Shown in pieces: positions 15,167 through 26,502 of a stretch of 64,000 bases of DNA (within the stretch, counting starts at the first letter, position 1; the number at the start of each line of letters is the position of its first letter). The stretch is from Adineta ricciae (Eukaryota > Rotifera > Eurotatoria > Adinetida > Adinetidae): positions 186,001-250,000 of the forward strand of contig CAJNOJ010000018.1 of NCBI GenBank assembly GCA_905250025.1, read 5' to 3'. The notes under the pieces are model-generated. The model was not told where the DNA came from. It saw nothing but the letters and a program-made list of their open reading frames with translations, and did not search any database. The position numbers and the translations under genes are program-made.

Positions 15167-17046
15167 TTATTTTTGATTCAGTTCATCGATCATCGATTGT
15201 GTCATCTTGAACTTCTGCGCTTTACCTGTTGCTGTCACAATGAATTTGTCCACGAAACGAATGTGTTTTGGGATTTTGAAAAATGCAAGTTTAGTCGAAA
15301 GAAATTTGACCATATCTTCAGGTTGACATCGGGCAGCGTCAGATTTCAGTTTAATCCATGCGCATATTTCCTCATCGTGTCGGACATCGGGAATGGAAAA
15401 TACTTGTGCTTCAGCAACGCTTGGATGTTCCATAATAGCTTTTTCAATTTCGATCGGATAAATATTGACACCACCCCGAATAATAATATCTTTTTGACGA
15501 CCGATAAAATACAGAAAACCATCTTCGTCCATTCGACCTTCATCGCCTGTTCGAAGCCACCCTGATTCAGTTACAGTTTCTCTTGTTTTATCCGTATCAT
15601 TGTAATACCCAGACATAATGGGAAAACCTCGTGCCCAGACTTCACCTGATTCACCAATCGGCACCGGGTTTCCCTGTTGATCGACAACCTTCATTTCTAT
15701 ATGTTGCATAGCTCGACCTATCGATGAATAGCGCCGTGTGTCACCGTCAGCTGCCCACATACTGCTAGAAAGAATAGCACAGTTTTCTGTCATTCCGTAA
15801 ACTTGACCAACACGTTGGATAGGTATTTCTTGTTCTAATTGACGTAGGAAATCCACATGAACCGGTGAAGCACCTAGTGCACTATATTCCAACGAAGATA
15901 AATTATATTTCTTTCGATCGACATGATTTAGTATATCACGAAAGATTACAGGAGCACCAATCAAAGCGGTACATTTTTCTTCGTCAATAGCGCGCATTGT
16001 TGCCACGGGGTTAGGGAGAATAGCCGGAAAAACTGTTTGACATTTTGCTACGAGGGGGTTGCATACACCAACGGCTTCCGAAAATATGTGGAACATCGGA
16101 ATAGGTGCACATAAACGGGTGAAATGCTTGCCCACATGATGGGATATATTTTGTGACATATTAATCATATTGAAATTAGTTAACGTAGCTGCTTTGGGTT
16201 GACCCGTCGTTCCTGATGTATAAAATATAGCAAGAGGTGCATGTGGATCAATAGTAGATTGATATAGTTGAAGTTTCGAATGCGAAATCTTTGCACCATG
16301 TTTTAATAAATGCTCATATGAATGTGTACTTTTTGGTACTGTTGAAGATGATTTACCGGTCAGAATAATGTGTTCCAATGAAGGTACACGTTTGAATGAC
16401 GAGCTTTGATCGAGCTCCGGCAGGAGTTGACGAAGAATAGCTAGAGATTGAATGGATTTAACTGTTGGTGCAAGAACAAGAGCTTTACAGCCGACTTTAT
16501 TCAAACAATATTCGAGTTCACGCTCAACATACGCAGGATTTATGTTCACCTATGGAAAAGCGTGCGAACGATAGATTTACTGCAACATAGCCTACTTTGA
16601 TAAGGCCTAATTTTGATGCAACAAATGACATTGTTACATTCTCGGATGTATTCGGAAGCCAAACAGCAATGCGATCACTTTTTTCTAAGCCTAATTCGAG
16701 TAGCGAAGCAGCAATACTATCAACTTCATCTTGAAACGACTTGTATGTATATCGCTTTCGTTCACCTGCACGAATTGACTAGAAACAAGTGTAAAAAGAC
16801 GAGATATAACATACCTTTAAAAACAAAACATTCATGCTCAGGATATTTCTTTGCTGTTTCATCAAAAACTTGACCTAATGTTTTATGAATTAATGGTACC
16901 GACGAGACATTATGATAATAACTTGAGGTTAATTTTGCCGATGTCGAACTGTCCCTTTTAGTAACACAGCAGATAACTCTAAGCGACGATCGACGTAAAA
17001 TTCGCTTGCTCATTCTACTCATCATTTTTCGAAATGGAAAGGTCAT
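15167..17046 (-). CDS. ACSF2: ACSF2-like medium-chain acyl-CoA synthetase, mitochondrial
   Basis: ATP-dependent ligase that activates fatty acids to acyl-CoA through an acyl-AMP intermediate. Three exons read on the minus strand: 17046 to about 16816, then about 16778 to 16604, then about 16551 to 15167. The first 40 or so residues are Arg/Ser/Met-rich with no acids (MTFPFRKMMSRMSKRILRR), as expected for a mitochondrial targeting peptide. Next are DRIAVWLPNTSEN, NINPAYVERELEYCLNKVGCKAL (an ACSF2 signature), the AMP-binding loop FYTSGTTGQPKAATLT, YGMTENC, TGDEGRMDEDGFLYF, GRQKDIIIRGGVNIYP and a C-terminal GKAQKFKM holding the catalytic lysine. Total about 600 aa, normal for the family. Convergent with the ZC3H gene, with about 260 bp between the stop codons. 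The class is sure; the ACSF2 assignment is by best remembered similarity. Confidence 0.88.
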
Positions 17047-18700
17047 TCTATCTTATCAAAGTTTTATCTTTTATGTGCAAGTTCTTCTGCATTTCGAAGA
17101 TAAACAATAGCGAAGAACGAACAACATACATGGAATATGTAAGACAAGGATATGGTTGACTGTCTCTCATTCGCACGTTCCTATCTACATGGTCAAGCAA
17201 TTGATAACAAAATACAATGATTAGCATATGCTTGTGAAAAAAAAATCAATATAAAGGTGATGCAAGAAATACAACAGAATATTTTTGTTTCTTTCAAATT
17301 TTCTTTAATTTCTATAGCATAGATTACTTGAATCTCATGAACGATATGACTAAGCAGCACATTATAAATTGTCATAAACAAACGACACCCCTTTTGCTCT
17401 ACTGCAATCACTTTTTTCTATTTATATAACTCTTTGCAATTAACTCTGTTAAAATAGATATAAAGACAAAAGGATAATTTTGAGAATATATCGAATTTAT
17501 AAAAAAAAAATCGTTGAAGTTTTTTCTGTTTTATATTGATTATCTCCTTATTTGAAAGGAGAAATTACACAGTACTTAAATACTAGACTGAAATGTCTTT
17601 TTCGAGTCTTATTTCGTATTTTGCTTGAGATTCGATTTAGTTAGCTGTTAGAGCTTAGCTATTGATTATAAACAGCGAGGAGTGATACTATGAAATGAGA
17701 TCTTTCCGATCTATTATAATTATACGTGAATATTTTACTCTTCTGTGCTGAGAAAAAAATCATATGAGATAAAATAAACTGTGATTAGTGTTAAAAATCG
17801 GTTAGACATTAATTTGAGTAGGCAGAAACGTTTTTTTTTCTTGCAAATATATACGTCGTATAATTTATGAATTAAAAATAAATCTTTATCTTGTTCCAAG
17901 AATGCTGAACGATATAGTTCTACCATTTTAGTACCAGATCAGTGAATCTATCGGACGGGGATTACTCATAAGTCTCACTGTGCACGGCATGATTTCATTT
18001 CTTGAAAACAAAATGCACTTATTTCCCTTTTTTGATTAAATAGCTGATATGAGCATGCTCAAGTTCATGTTTGACTGCCTTATATATCTGTATATGCCAA
18101 TTCTATCTATACAGTTACATAGAATTCCGTTGGCCACATTGCTAGTTGTTACAGATTCCATTGTTTACCGACAACACATACAGTCTGTTGTCACGAAGTT
18201 GTACTCGTTGTTGCTGTTCTATTTATAAATAACCACGGACTAAATGTGCACGAATACCTTGATTAAAAATTAAAAAAATATCTTTACTTAGGCGATGCTG
18301 CTTTGCATACTCTCAGCCCACTCAATTTACATAAGTGTCTTTTGACTAAGTGCTGATAGTTCTTTGCAAACAGGCGAGGCATATACATACCATTTTGGAT
18401 ACATTTCAAAACTGGGCAGTAATACAGGTATAAAATTAGCCTAAAATGGCTTCAGATAGTCAAAATCTACTTCTGTCCCATGATCATCATCTTGTGCGAG
18501 TTTTCAATCACCGATACATGCAGAGAACTCGAAGACAAGTATCCAAACCAATTGTAATGTTAAAGAACGCTACGAATATATAATATCTTAGCGTACAGAC
18601 TATGATGCTGAATTATGCGTAATTTATTGGATTCAGTTTTGTTATCATTTAAAAGATAGATAGCAAAGAAAGTTAATTATGGTATGCTGGCTATCTATTA
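17047..18700. other. intergenic, no gene recognised
   Basis: AT-rich sequence of about 1.65 kb upstream of the ACSF2-like gene. It presumably includes that gene's promoter. The 60-72-codon open frames (17193-17411, 17735-17926, minus strand) are rich in Ile/Phe/Lys as expected by chance in AT-rich DNA, and show no motif. I see nothing else. Confidence 0.5.
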
Positions 18701-18708
18701 TTAGATAA
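18701..18708 (+). repeat. left target-site duplication of hAT-like element
   Basis: ttagataa, paired with ttagatac at 19663-19670 (7 of 8 identical). The one mismatch suggests an insertion that is not very recent. Confidence 0.75.
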
Positions 18709-19662
18709 CAGTAGCGGAGCCAAGATTTTGGTCTACGGGGGGCTCAGCCCCCTAAATGTTTTTTTTCATCCATCAGATTTAATATTAAAGTTTCTTTTTT
18801 ACTCTCCGATCGGTAAGAGTATTTTAACAATTACTGGTGGCACATGATTCCTCTGTTCAAAGGACTCAGCTTACGATGAACGAGGATCGTAAATAAGTAT
18901 AGGAAGCGAATCAGTCACCGAAGGCGGCCGAAATTTTTTTCGTTACTACAGCTCGAACAGTTGCATATCAAGACAGATTCTTGTAGACTTATTCACATTT
19001 CCAGTTCCATGACGTAACCATTAAAGCGTCTTGTCAGCGCGTTACAACTGTTTAACTAGTAAATATTCATTTTTCTAATGGACAGTCGCAAAAATCATCA
19101 CTTATGGAAATCCATCGAGATTAAAATGTGATCACAAAAGATTTTTTTTAAATATTTTAAAACTATATAACATTTGCTACAAGCACTACAGTCTACTTTT
19201 ATCCAGCTATTTATGCAATCATATTACTTAGCTAAAATAAATACAGTGATTTTTCGTCCAAATATCGCTCGTTTTATTTTCATGTTTCCCACGACTCTGA
19301 CTTAGGCCTGCACGTCCTGCAATTGAATTTGCTTATTCGAGCGCATGAGTAGATATATTCGAAAAACTATATACTTTTTAGTGAAAGTCCTGCAGCTTTG
19401 ATTTATGTTGTAAATAGAGCGAATTTGTGACAATAACTCATAATTTCAATTCAATTCTCATCCTTGTTTGAATAGAAATAGGCAAATATTTTAGAATATT
19501 TGATCTTAAAGATTGGTAAAACCAATCAATAGTGGGTTTAAATCATACTTTATATCAGCTAAACCATTATGATTATTAACACGAAAAAAAAATAAATTTT
19601 TCAAAAACTTCGCTAGGGGGGGGGGACTGAGTCTCCTTCCCTCGCCTCTGGCTCCGTCACTG
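18709..19662. mobile_element. non-autonomous hAT-like DNA transposon (MITE-like)
   Basis: A 954-bp element with terminal inverted repeats. The left end reads CAGTAGCGGAGCCA and the right end, reverse-complemented, reads CAGTGACGGAGCCA (12 of 14 match). Both ends match the CAGTGNCGGAGCCA-type terminus common in hAT elements. Flanking 8-bp sequences ttagataa (18701-18708) and ttagatac (19663-19670) differ at one base, as expected for an 8-bp hAT target-site duplication. Each end has a subterminal G/C run: a GGGGGCTCAGCCCCC hairpin near 18738-18752, and a run of ten G at 19616-19625. There is no transposase frame inside, so mobility would need a hAT transposase supplied elsewhere. Confidence 0.82.
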
Positions 19663-19670
19663 TTAGATAC
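19663..19670 (+). repeat. right target-site duplication of hAT-like element
   Basis: ttagatac, directly after the terminal CACTG of the element; partner of 18701-18708. Confidence 0.75.
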
Positions 19671-20712
19671 CAAATATACTACTTAGTTCGAATCAGGCAG
19701 AGCAAATTTGTAGAACTGGTCATCCTCCGCATTGTTATACCACATCTAACCTCCTAGCGTTTCAAATACTGTAGAGATTTTCGGCGTAAGTAACCGACAA
19801 ACAAAACACCCTGTCATCAGAATAATACACAAGCAAGCTCGAGCGTAGATTGCCATGCTTTCTCCGTGATAATAAAAACTGTAAGAAATGGTTCCTTGAT
19901 ATTTTTCTACAGATCAACACCAAGAGTGAATAGACCTGATCATAATTAACAAAATAGCTTCTTTTCGACCCAGCTAATGGTATTAAGTGATTCGTGTGAT
20001 AGAACGATTCGGTGCGTAATTTTTTAACTATTCTTTCTTCACTGAGCCATTCTACCCGCTTCATAACATATCGTTTCTTCCAAATACACCGTAGAACTCA
20101 TACATAACGGACAAATGCTACTCTCTCCAACAATGAGTTACAAACAACTATAGAGCTTCATTATCGAACATCTAATGTATCAAGGCTTTGGATTAAAACA
20201 CCAAAAAGCTGTCTTATACTAAAATCTTCATGCTAATCAGTGTACCACGGCCCGATCACTTTGCCGTTAAAAGAACTGACATCTCGAAATGGATAGGCGT
20301 GCGGTACTATTGTTGATTCCATTCCGCTAAATCATCAATATAGCCCAGCTACCTACAGCGATGTTGTTTTGTCAATCACATACTATCAGCATCAAACTCC
20401 CAACCAACATAATCTCTCGTAAACGCATGATAACATGGCCACCTTTCACCAAACCCTTTTCTGTTACACCTTTACTAATCCACAAATATTCTTCACAAAA
20501 ATAAAAGCATTATCATGTAGCTCACGTCTACTTCTCACAACATAACCACTTTTCTATTTCTTCACTACTTCTCAATATCACGTAAATCACACACCCAATG
20601 ATATCTGCTAAATTCATAATCCATAAAATTCTATCTACGAGATGAACCATCAGATCCACTACCACTTTTTCTCCGATTCCAAACACCGCCAAAACTACAT
20701 CATCTTGACGCT
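19671..20712. other. intergenic, no gene recognised
   Basis: About 1 kb between the hAT-like element and the end of the LRR gene. A 100-codon open frame on minus (19762-20064) starts MKRVEWLSEERIVKKLRTES but shows no family I recognise and has no evident exon partners; it could be a gene remnant. The rest is AT-rich and featureless to my reading. Confidence 0.4.
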
Positions 20713-23391
20713 CTAAGAATTAGACAAAACGGAAATTCCCAACTTCTTCGAGCACTGCATCAATCTTACTGCATTCCTACACAACGCGTCCGCAATGTGT
20801 TGTGCTCCTTCACCGCCGATTCTGTTAACTCCGAAGTCTAGTGTGGTGAGTGTCTGTCATTGTGAGTCAAAATGAGTGCTTCATCTTCTGCGAAATGAAA
20901 TCAATATTACCCTGTTCTTTTGCAACGCATTCGCAATGTGTCGTCCTCCATCATCACCAATTCCGTTGCTGCGGACATCTAGCTTGGTGAGTGTCTGTCG
21001 ATGTGAGTCAGAATAAGTGCCCCATCTTCTGCGAAATGAGATCAATATTACCGTGTTTCCTTGCAACGCATTCGCAATGTGTCGTGCTCCTTCATCACCA
21101 ATTCCGTTACCCCGAAAATCTAGCGTGGTGAGTGCCTGTCGATATGAGATAGAGTGTCTGCTTCATCTTCTGCGAAATGAGATCAATACTACCGTGTTCG
21201 TTTGCAACGCACTCGCAATGTGTCGTGCTCCTTCTGCTCCGATTCTGTTAACTGTGAGATCTAGTGTGGCGAGTGTCTGTCGTTGTGAGATAGAGTGAGT
21301 GCTTCATCTTCTGTGAAATGAGATCAATATTACCGTGTTTGTTCGCAACGCATCTGCAATGTGTTGTGCTCCTTCAGCGCCGATTCTGTTGCCGCCGAGG
21401 TTTAGTGTGGTGAGTGTCTGTCGATATGAGATAGACCGAGTGTTTCATCTTCTATGAAATGAGATTGATATTACTTTGTTCCTTTCCAACGCATACGCTA
21501 TGTGTTGTGCTGCTCTTCCAAGGATTTCGTTCGAATCGAGTTGTAACGTGGTGAGTGTCTATAGGTATGAGAGAGGCCGAGTGCTTCATCTTCTGTGAAA
21601 TGGGATCGATATTACTGCGTTCGTTTGCAACGCATTCGCAATGTGTCCCGCCCCTTCATCACCAATTCCGTTCTCGCGCAGATCTAGTGTGGTGAGTGTC
21701 TGTCGTTGTGAGATAGAGTGAGTGCTTCATCTTCTGTGCAACGAGATCAATATTACCGTGTTCGTTTGCAACGCATTCGCAATCTGCTGTGCTCCTTCAG
21801 CGCCGATTGTGTTGCCGCCGAGGTTTAGTGTGGTGAGTGTCTGTCGATATGAAATAGACCGAGTGTTTCATCTTTTGTGAAATGAGATCGATATTACCGT
21901 GTTTGTTTGCAACGCATCCGCAATGTGTTGTGCTGCTTTACCACGGATTTCGTTCGAATCGAGTTGTAGGGTGGTCAGTGTCTGTAAGTGTGAGAGAGAC
22001 CGAGTGCTTCATCTTCTGTGAAATGAGATCGATATTACCGTGTTTGTTTGCAACGCATTCGCAATGTGCCGTGCTCCTTCATCGCCAATACTGTTGCCGC
22101 GGACATCTAGCGTTGTGAGTGCCTGTCGTTGTGAGAGAGACCGAGTGCTTCATCTTCTGTGAAATGAGATCGATACTACCGTGTTCGTTTGCAACGCATC
22201 TGCAATGTGTTGTGCTCCTTTATCACCAATTCCGTTGCCGTGGAGATCTACCGTGGTGAGTGCCTGTCGTTGTCAGATAGACGGAGTGTTTCATCTCCTG
22301 TGAAATGAGATCGGTATTACTTTGTTCGTTTGCAACGCGGTCGCAATGTGTCGTGCTCCTTCATCACCAATACCGCTCCCGTGGAGATCTAGCGTGGTGA
22401 GTGTCTATCGTTGTGAGATAGATTGGGTACGTCATCTTCTGTGAAATGAGATCGACATTACCGTGTTCTTTTGCAACGCATTCGCAATGTGTCGTGCTCC
22501 TTCATCACCAATTCCATTGCCGTGGAGATCTAGCGTGGTGAGGGCCTGCCGATGTGATATTCAATGAGTGGTTCGTGTTCTGTGAAATGAGATCCATATT
22601 ACCGTGTTCGTTTGCAACGCATCTGCAATGTGTCGTGCTCCGTCAGCTCCGATTCTGTTAACTGTGAGATCTAGTGTGGCGAGTGTCTGTCGTTGTGAAA
22701 TAGAGTGAGTGCTTCATCTTCTGTGCAACGAGATCAATATTACTGTGTTTGTTCGCAACGCATCTGCAATGTGTTGTACTCCTTCACTGCCGATTCTGTT
22801 GCCGCCGAGGTCTAGTGCGGTTAGTGTCTGTCGATATGAGATAGACCGAGTGTTTCGTCTTTTGAGAAATGAGGTCAATAATACCTTGTTCGTTCGCAAG
22901 GCATCCGCTATGTGTTGTGCTGCTCTTCCAAGGATTTCGTTCGAATCGAGTTGTAGCGTGGTGAGTGTCTGTAGGTGTGAGATAGAGTGAGTGCTTCATC
23001 TTCTGTGAAATGGGATTGATGTTACTGCGTTCGTTTGCAACGCATCTGCAATGTGTCGTGCTCCTTCGGCGCCGATTCTGTTAACTGTGAGATCTAGTGT
23101 CGTGAGTGTCTATGGATGTGAGATAGAGTTAGTGCTTCATGTTCTGTGAAATGAGATGAATATTACCGTGTTTGTTCGCAACGCATCCGCAATATATTTT
23201 GCTCCTTCACCACCGATTCTGCTGCCGCGGAGGTCTAGTGTGGTGACTGTCTGTCGTGGTAAGATAGACTGAGTGCTTTATTTGTTGAAAAATGAGATCA
23301 ATAGTACCGTGTTCGTTCGCAACACATGCGCAATATGTTGTGCTTGTTTATCACCGATTCGACTCCCGCTGACATGTAGTGTGGTGAGTGT
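20713..23391 (-). repeat. 141-bp tandem exon-intron repeat array, 19 units
   Basis: Units begin (minus strand) at 23391 and recur to 20853: 18 steps over 2538 bp, exactly 141 on average. Each unit is an LRR exon of 84 nt plus an intron of about 57 nt (GTAATATTGATCTCATTTC... to ...CGACAG). The intron sequence is nearly as conserved as the exon sequence, so the whole unit was duplicated. Two LRR subtypes are visible, the common LDLRGNxIGDEGAxHIAD type and a rarer LQLDSNEI type at about 21541, 21961 and 22950. Blocks of neighbouring units recur, for example about 21250 and 22660, 1410 bp or ten units apart. Confidence 0.88.
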
Positions 23392-24214
23392 CTGCAGTGA
23401 AGTAGCAAAGAGAACCTTTGTTGGTAGTTTTGGTTGGATATATGTGATATGAAATGGTTATGAGTGGGGACGCAATTCAGGGAATGGTTGGGTCTAGAGG
23501 TGAGTTTCTGGTGTGGGCAATGGTGGTTGTTTTTGCTCATGAAATACTGCTCAGAGGTGGGTTGCTGTGAGGGGCAAGGGGAGGGCGGGTTAAGGCAGGA
23601 GATTACTGCGTGCTGAGGGAATGGAGAGGATCGTACATTATTATCAATATTTATCGGTTAGAATGAGATTCGTCTTTTGAAGCCACCCTCGAATGAAATC
23701 CAAAGCTGCTCTTGTCAAATGTAGCAATTGTGGAGGTCAGTTTGCTTCCTTTAATGAGTTTCCTAAGGAGTTATAGTTGATGAACTTGTTTGCATCGAGT
23801 AGCTGAACACACGAACAATAACGCATAACTATGCGGTTTGATAGTTAATGGTCGCGTATCGGTCGAATGCGTGCTCAATGTACATAGAAGAAAGGCGAGA
23901 GTGGAAGAATGCTTGATTTCGTTTGACTTTGTATCATGATTTTGGGATTCTATGGAATTGGCTGTGGAGTATGAAATTATTATACCACTTCCTATGAGAA
24001 AATTTACGACATGAAATATCATTAAGCTCATATGTAGCACAACCGACAAGAGTGGTAGAGTATCAAGCAAACTTACTCGGTATCGTTCATAAGTGCTCAG
24101 GATCTGATTGAGCCGTCGACAAATATTTTGCATTGAACAAAATAGCGTCAGGTCAGTTTGATGATCCAGAATTCGATAAACAAGTTCGACGGGTAATGTA
24201 GAAAATGTGTACAT
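20713..24214 (-). CDS. F-box-like / leucine-rich-repeat protein with 19 one-exon LRRs
   Basis: Exon 1 (24214-24077, 46 codons) encodes an F-box-like module: LPVELVYRILDHQTDL, then NICRRLNQILSTYERYR, ending at a GTAAGT donor. After a 685-nt intron come 19 LRR exons of about 84 nt (28 aa) from 23391 to 20770. Each starts TLTxLxL and has the ribonuclease-inhibitor-like pattern LDVRSNGIGDDGGRHIANAL. All introns are phase 0, about 57 nt. Reading past the last LRR reaches a stop at 20713, giving roughly 596 aa. F-box plus LRR suggests a substrate adaptor for a ubiquitin ligase, but RI-type LRRs are also used in recognition proteins, so function is open. The start was chosen at the ATG of MYTFSTLP; upstream codons in frame lack an ATG. 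Exon 1 to LRR joining is inferred from splice signals and phase. Confidence 0.72.
23392..24076 (-). other. first intron of the LRR gene
   Basis: A 685-nt interval between the F-box-like exon and the first LRR, far longer than the other introns here. It starts GTAAGT and ends CACTGCAG on minus. I see no extra LRR and no other coding signal inside; a small unrecognised exon cannot be excluded. Confidence 0.5.
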
Positions 24215-26261
24215 GTTGTATTTCAGTCGTGGAACAGATCGTGCCGCAGAAACTGGAAGCAATGAAAAATATTTGATTTTGTTCGTTATGAGTAGTAGGT
24301 CACGGTGGTGATTTAGTTATATGTTTTTGACTGACGCGAACGAATGACGTATGATAATTTCAGTAGTTACGAATCGTTCGCGTGCGCAAATAGATGGCAT
24401 TAGAATATGTATGCTCAGCATATTCTATTCCGTCGTGTATAGAATGATGAATTTCTAAGTCCTAAAAAATGACAAGTTTTTGTGATTTAGTCATATTACC
24501 CCTGTTCAGGTGATTCAGTATCTATAGAAAATAAAATCTTTCAATTTTTCCCGACACAAAACACAGAACAAGACACAGCAAAGAAAGTTTTATAATCTAA
24601 ATTAGGGAAATTATTTTAATTGTGTACTTTTCGTGTTGAATGCGCATAGAACGGTCTATGATATTTTGAACTGAATTTTGGGAGAAAAAAAGGATTCTAA
24701 TTCAAACAGAAATGAGGGGTAAAGGGATCATAAAAAGAGGCGAGATCATATAGGAAATACAGGGAGTATAGGCAAGTATTGAGACTTTAATGTATTAAAA
24801 TTGTTAGTAAGGTTTTTAAAATTCTAGCATTTATCATTTTGGGCGTGAGGTAAGAGTGGCAACAGGCATCTCTCTCGATGAGGGTGCGAGATGGTGTCAG
24901 TGGGATCTGGTTTGATTGGAAAAGCGTTCGAATACCCCCCCAATGCCCTCTATTTGTACTCCGATCCTAAACCATGGGAGATATTATATCTCATCTCTTT
25001 TTGTTCTCGTCTATTTGCGCATGCTAGCTTAATATTCTTGATACTTTAAGTGTAATCATATAGCTATGGTAAAGATACAAAGCAAATACATATGGATTAT
25101 CTAGACTGAATAGACTGGAAGACTGTGACTAGTGATATGAAACTCCATTTAGACGATTATCGTTGAGAAATCATAACATTTCAAGCGTTAAGTATCGCAT
25201 ATTTGTTAGGTCTGTTCACTTGAATAAGTGCTCAGAAGTTGTCCTCATCTAACGGAAGGCAACATTTTCCTATACCCGTAACCCCATTGCTTTTCGGATA
25301 AGAGGAAGCTAATTTCTTTTCTAAAATTCAATTTGAAATATAAAAACCATAGATTCATCTGTAGGAGGAGTGCTACTTGTTTATTTAAGATACATTCTAT
25401 CATATGCCATTGTATAATTGGTCAGATAACAGCAGATGTTGTTACTTTATTAGGTATTTTTAAAAGACTTTATCCAGTATGCTGTGGTTACGCTATGTGA
25501 GTATCAATGCAAAAGCTTTGACTTTCTTTTGAACACTTTTCTAATGTTATGCAGTAAAACACTTCGTAAATGTATAATGTATTTTTAGAAAGAGAATTAT
25601 CAACTGTATTCCGAACATAGCTTTGATCATGTGTAACTTATCGTGCTTCTCTGGAATGGAGAATTTTAAGGGTACTTTTGTATGTGGTAGGTGCGATGTA
25701 AAAGTCATTGACTTTCATTTAAATGAGCAATGATTTGATTGAAAATAGCAGTAAACCGTATGTGTAAGGAGCAATAAAAATTCAGGCGTTATAATGTCAT
25801 TGATCTATGTTGAATATTTCTCCTCTTTCTCTCGATTTCTCGATCGTATCGTATACATAGGCGTATGTACGCTATTTAGATATATTTTCTTTTCTCCCTT
25901 AGTTATTTTCCAAATATTGATTCGTTGAAGTCCTTTTTTCTCCTAGTTTTTCCCTCACTATCTTTGAAAGTTCCTATTCTTGTTTATGCATATGCATATA
26001 TACACTGTCATATTGGACTGAATGGTACAACTAGGTTCAGCTATAAACAAGGATGTTATATCTATTTTAAGAGATAATCGAACAATTTGTTATATACCTG
26101 CTGGAGAAGACACTGGACTTTCAAAAAAAGAAGTAAAGTATTATTAAAATTGTAGATTTGATTTATACGATATGTGCAAGTCTGTATATCTCAACACATG
26201 ATACGAATGTTTATCCGACAATCCTGACGAATGGAGAACAACAATGTGCACTTGTCCATTC
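24215..26261. other. intergenic, no gene recognised
   Basis: About 2 kb upstream of the LRR gene. AT-rich, no open frame with recognisable features, no terminal repeats found. Probably holds the LRR gene promoter near 24.2-24.5 kb. Confidence 0.45.
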
Positions 26262-26502
26262 CCAGGACGATCGTTCCTGGAAGCAGTATTCCGCTTATTT
26301 CCCGTGAAAACCCGCAGGATATTTATAGTATCCGCGCTGGAAACCACGAGAAAATACTCGGAATCCCACTGAAGGAACCGGTAACCGTATCCGACTAATG
26401 GTTATGGCGGGTTCTCCCTAGTTGCCGATAAAACCTTTTAAATGCGATGAAAGGATTCGGTAGCCGGAATACTGCTTCCATGAAATCCCCGGAAGGTCCT
26501 GG
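26262..26502. repeat. GC-rich imperfect inverted repeat (possible foldback element)
   Basis: Outer arms ccaggac (26262-26268) and gtcctgg (26496-26502); inner arms tggaagcagtattccg (26278-26293) and its exact reverse complement (26465-26480). A small near-palindrome sits in the left arm (ccaggacgatcgttcctgg, 26262-26280), and gaacc/ggttc-type pairs lie nearer the centre. Base composition is clearly richer in G and C than the surroundings. No protein is encoded. It could be a degenerate foldback or MITE-type element; no target-site duplication was identified. Confidence 0.5.

Noticed and set aside
20770..23391. Regular repeats resembling a CRISPR array or a satellite
   Set aside because: The 84-nt parts encode in-frame leucine-rich repeats bounded by GT-AG splice sites, and the spacers are conserved rather than unique.
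26144..26347. 67-codon minus-strand open frame
   Set aside because: It overlaps the GC-rich palindrome and shows no conserved features.
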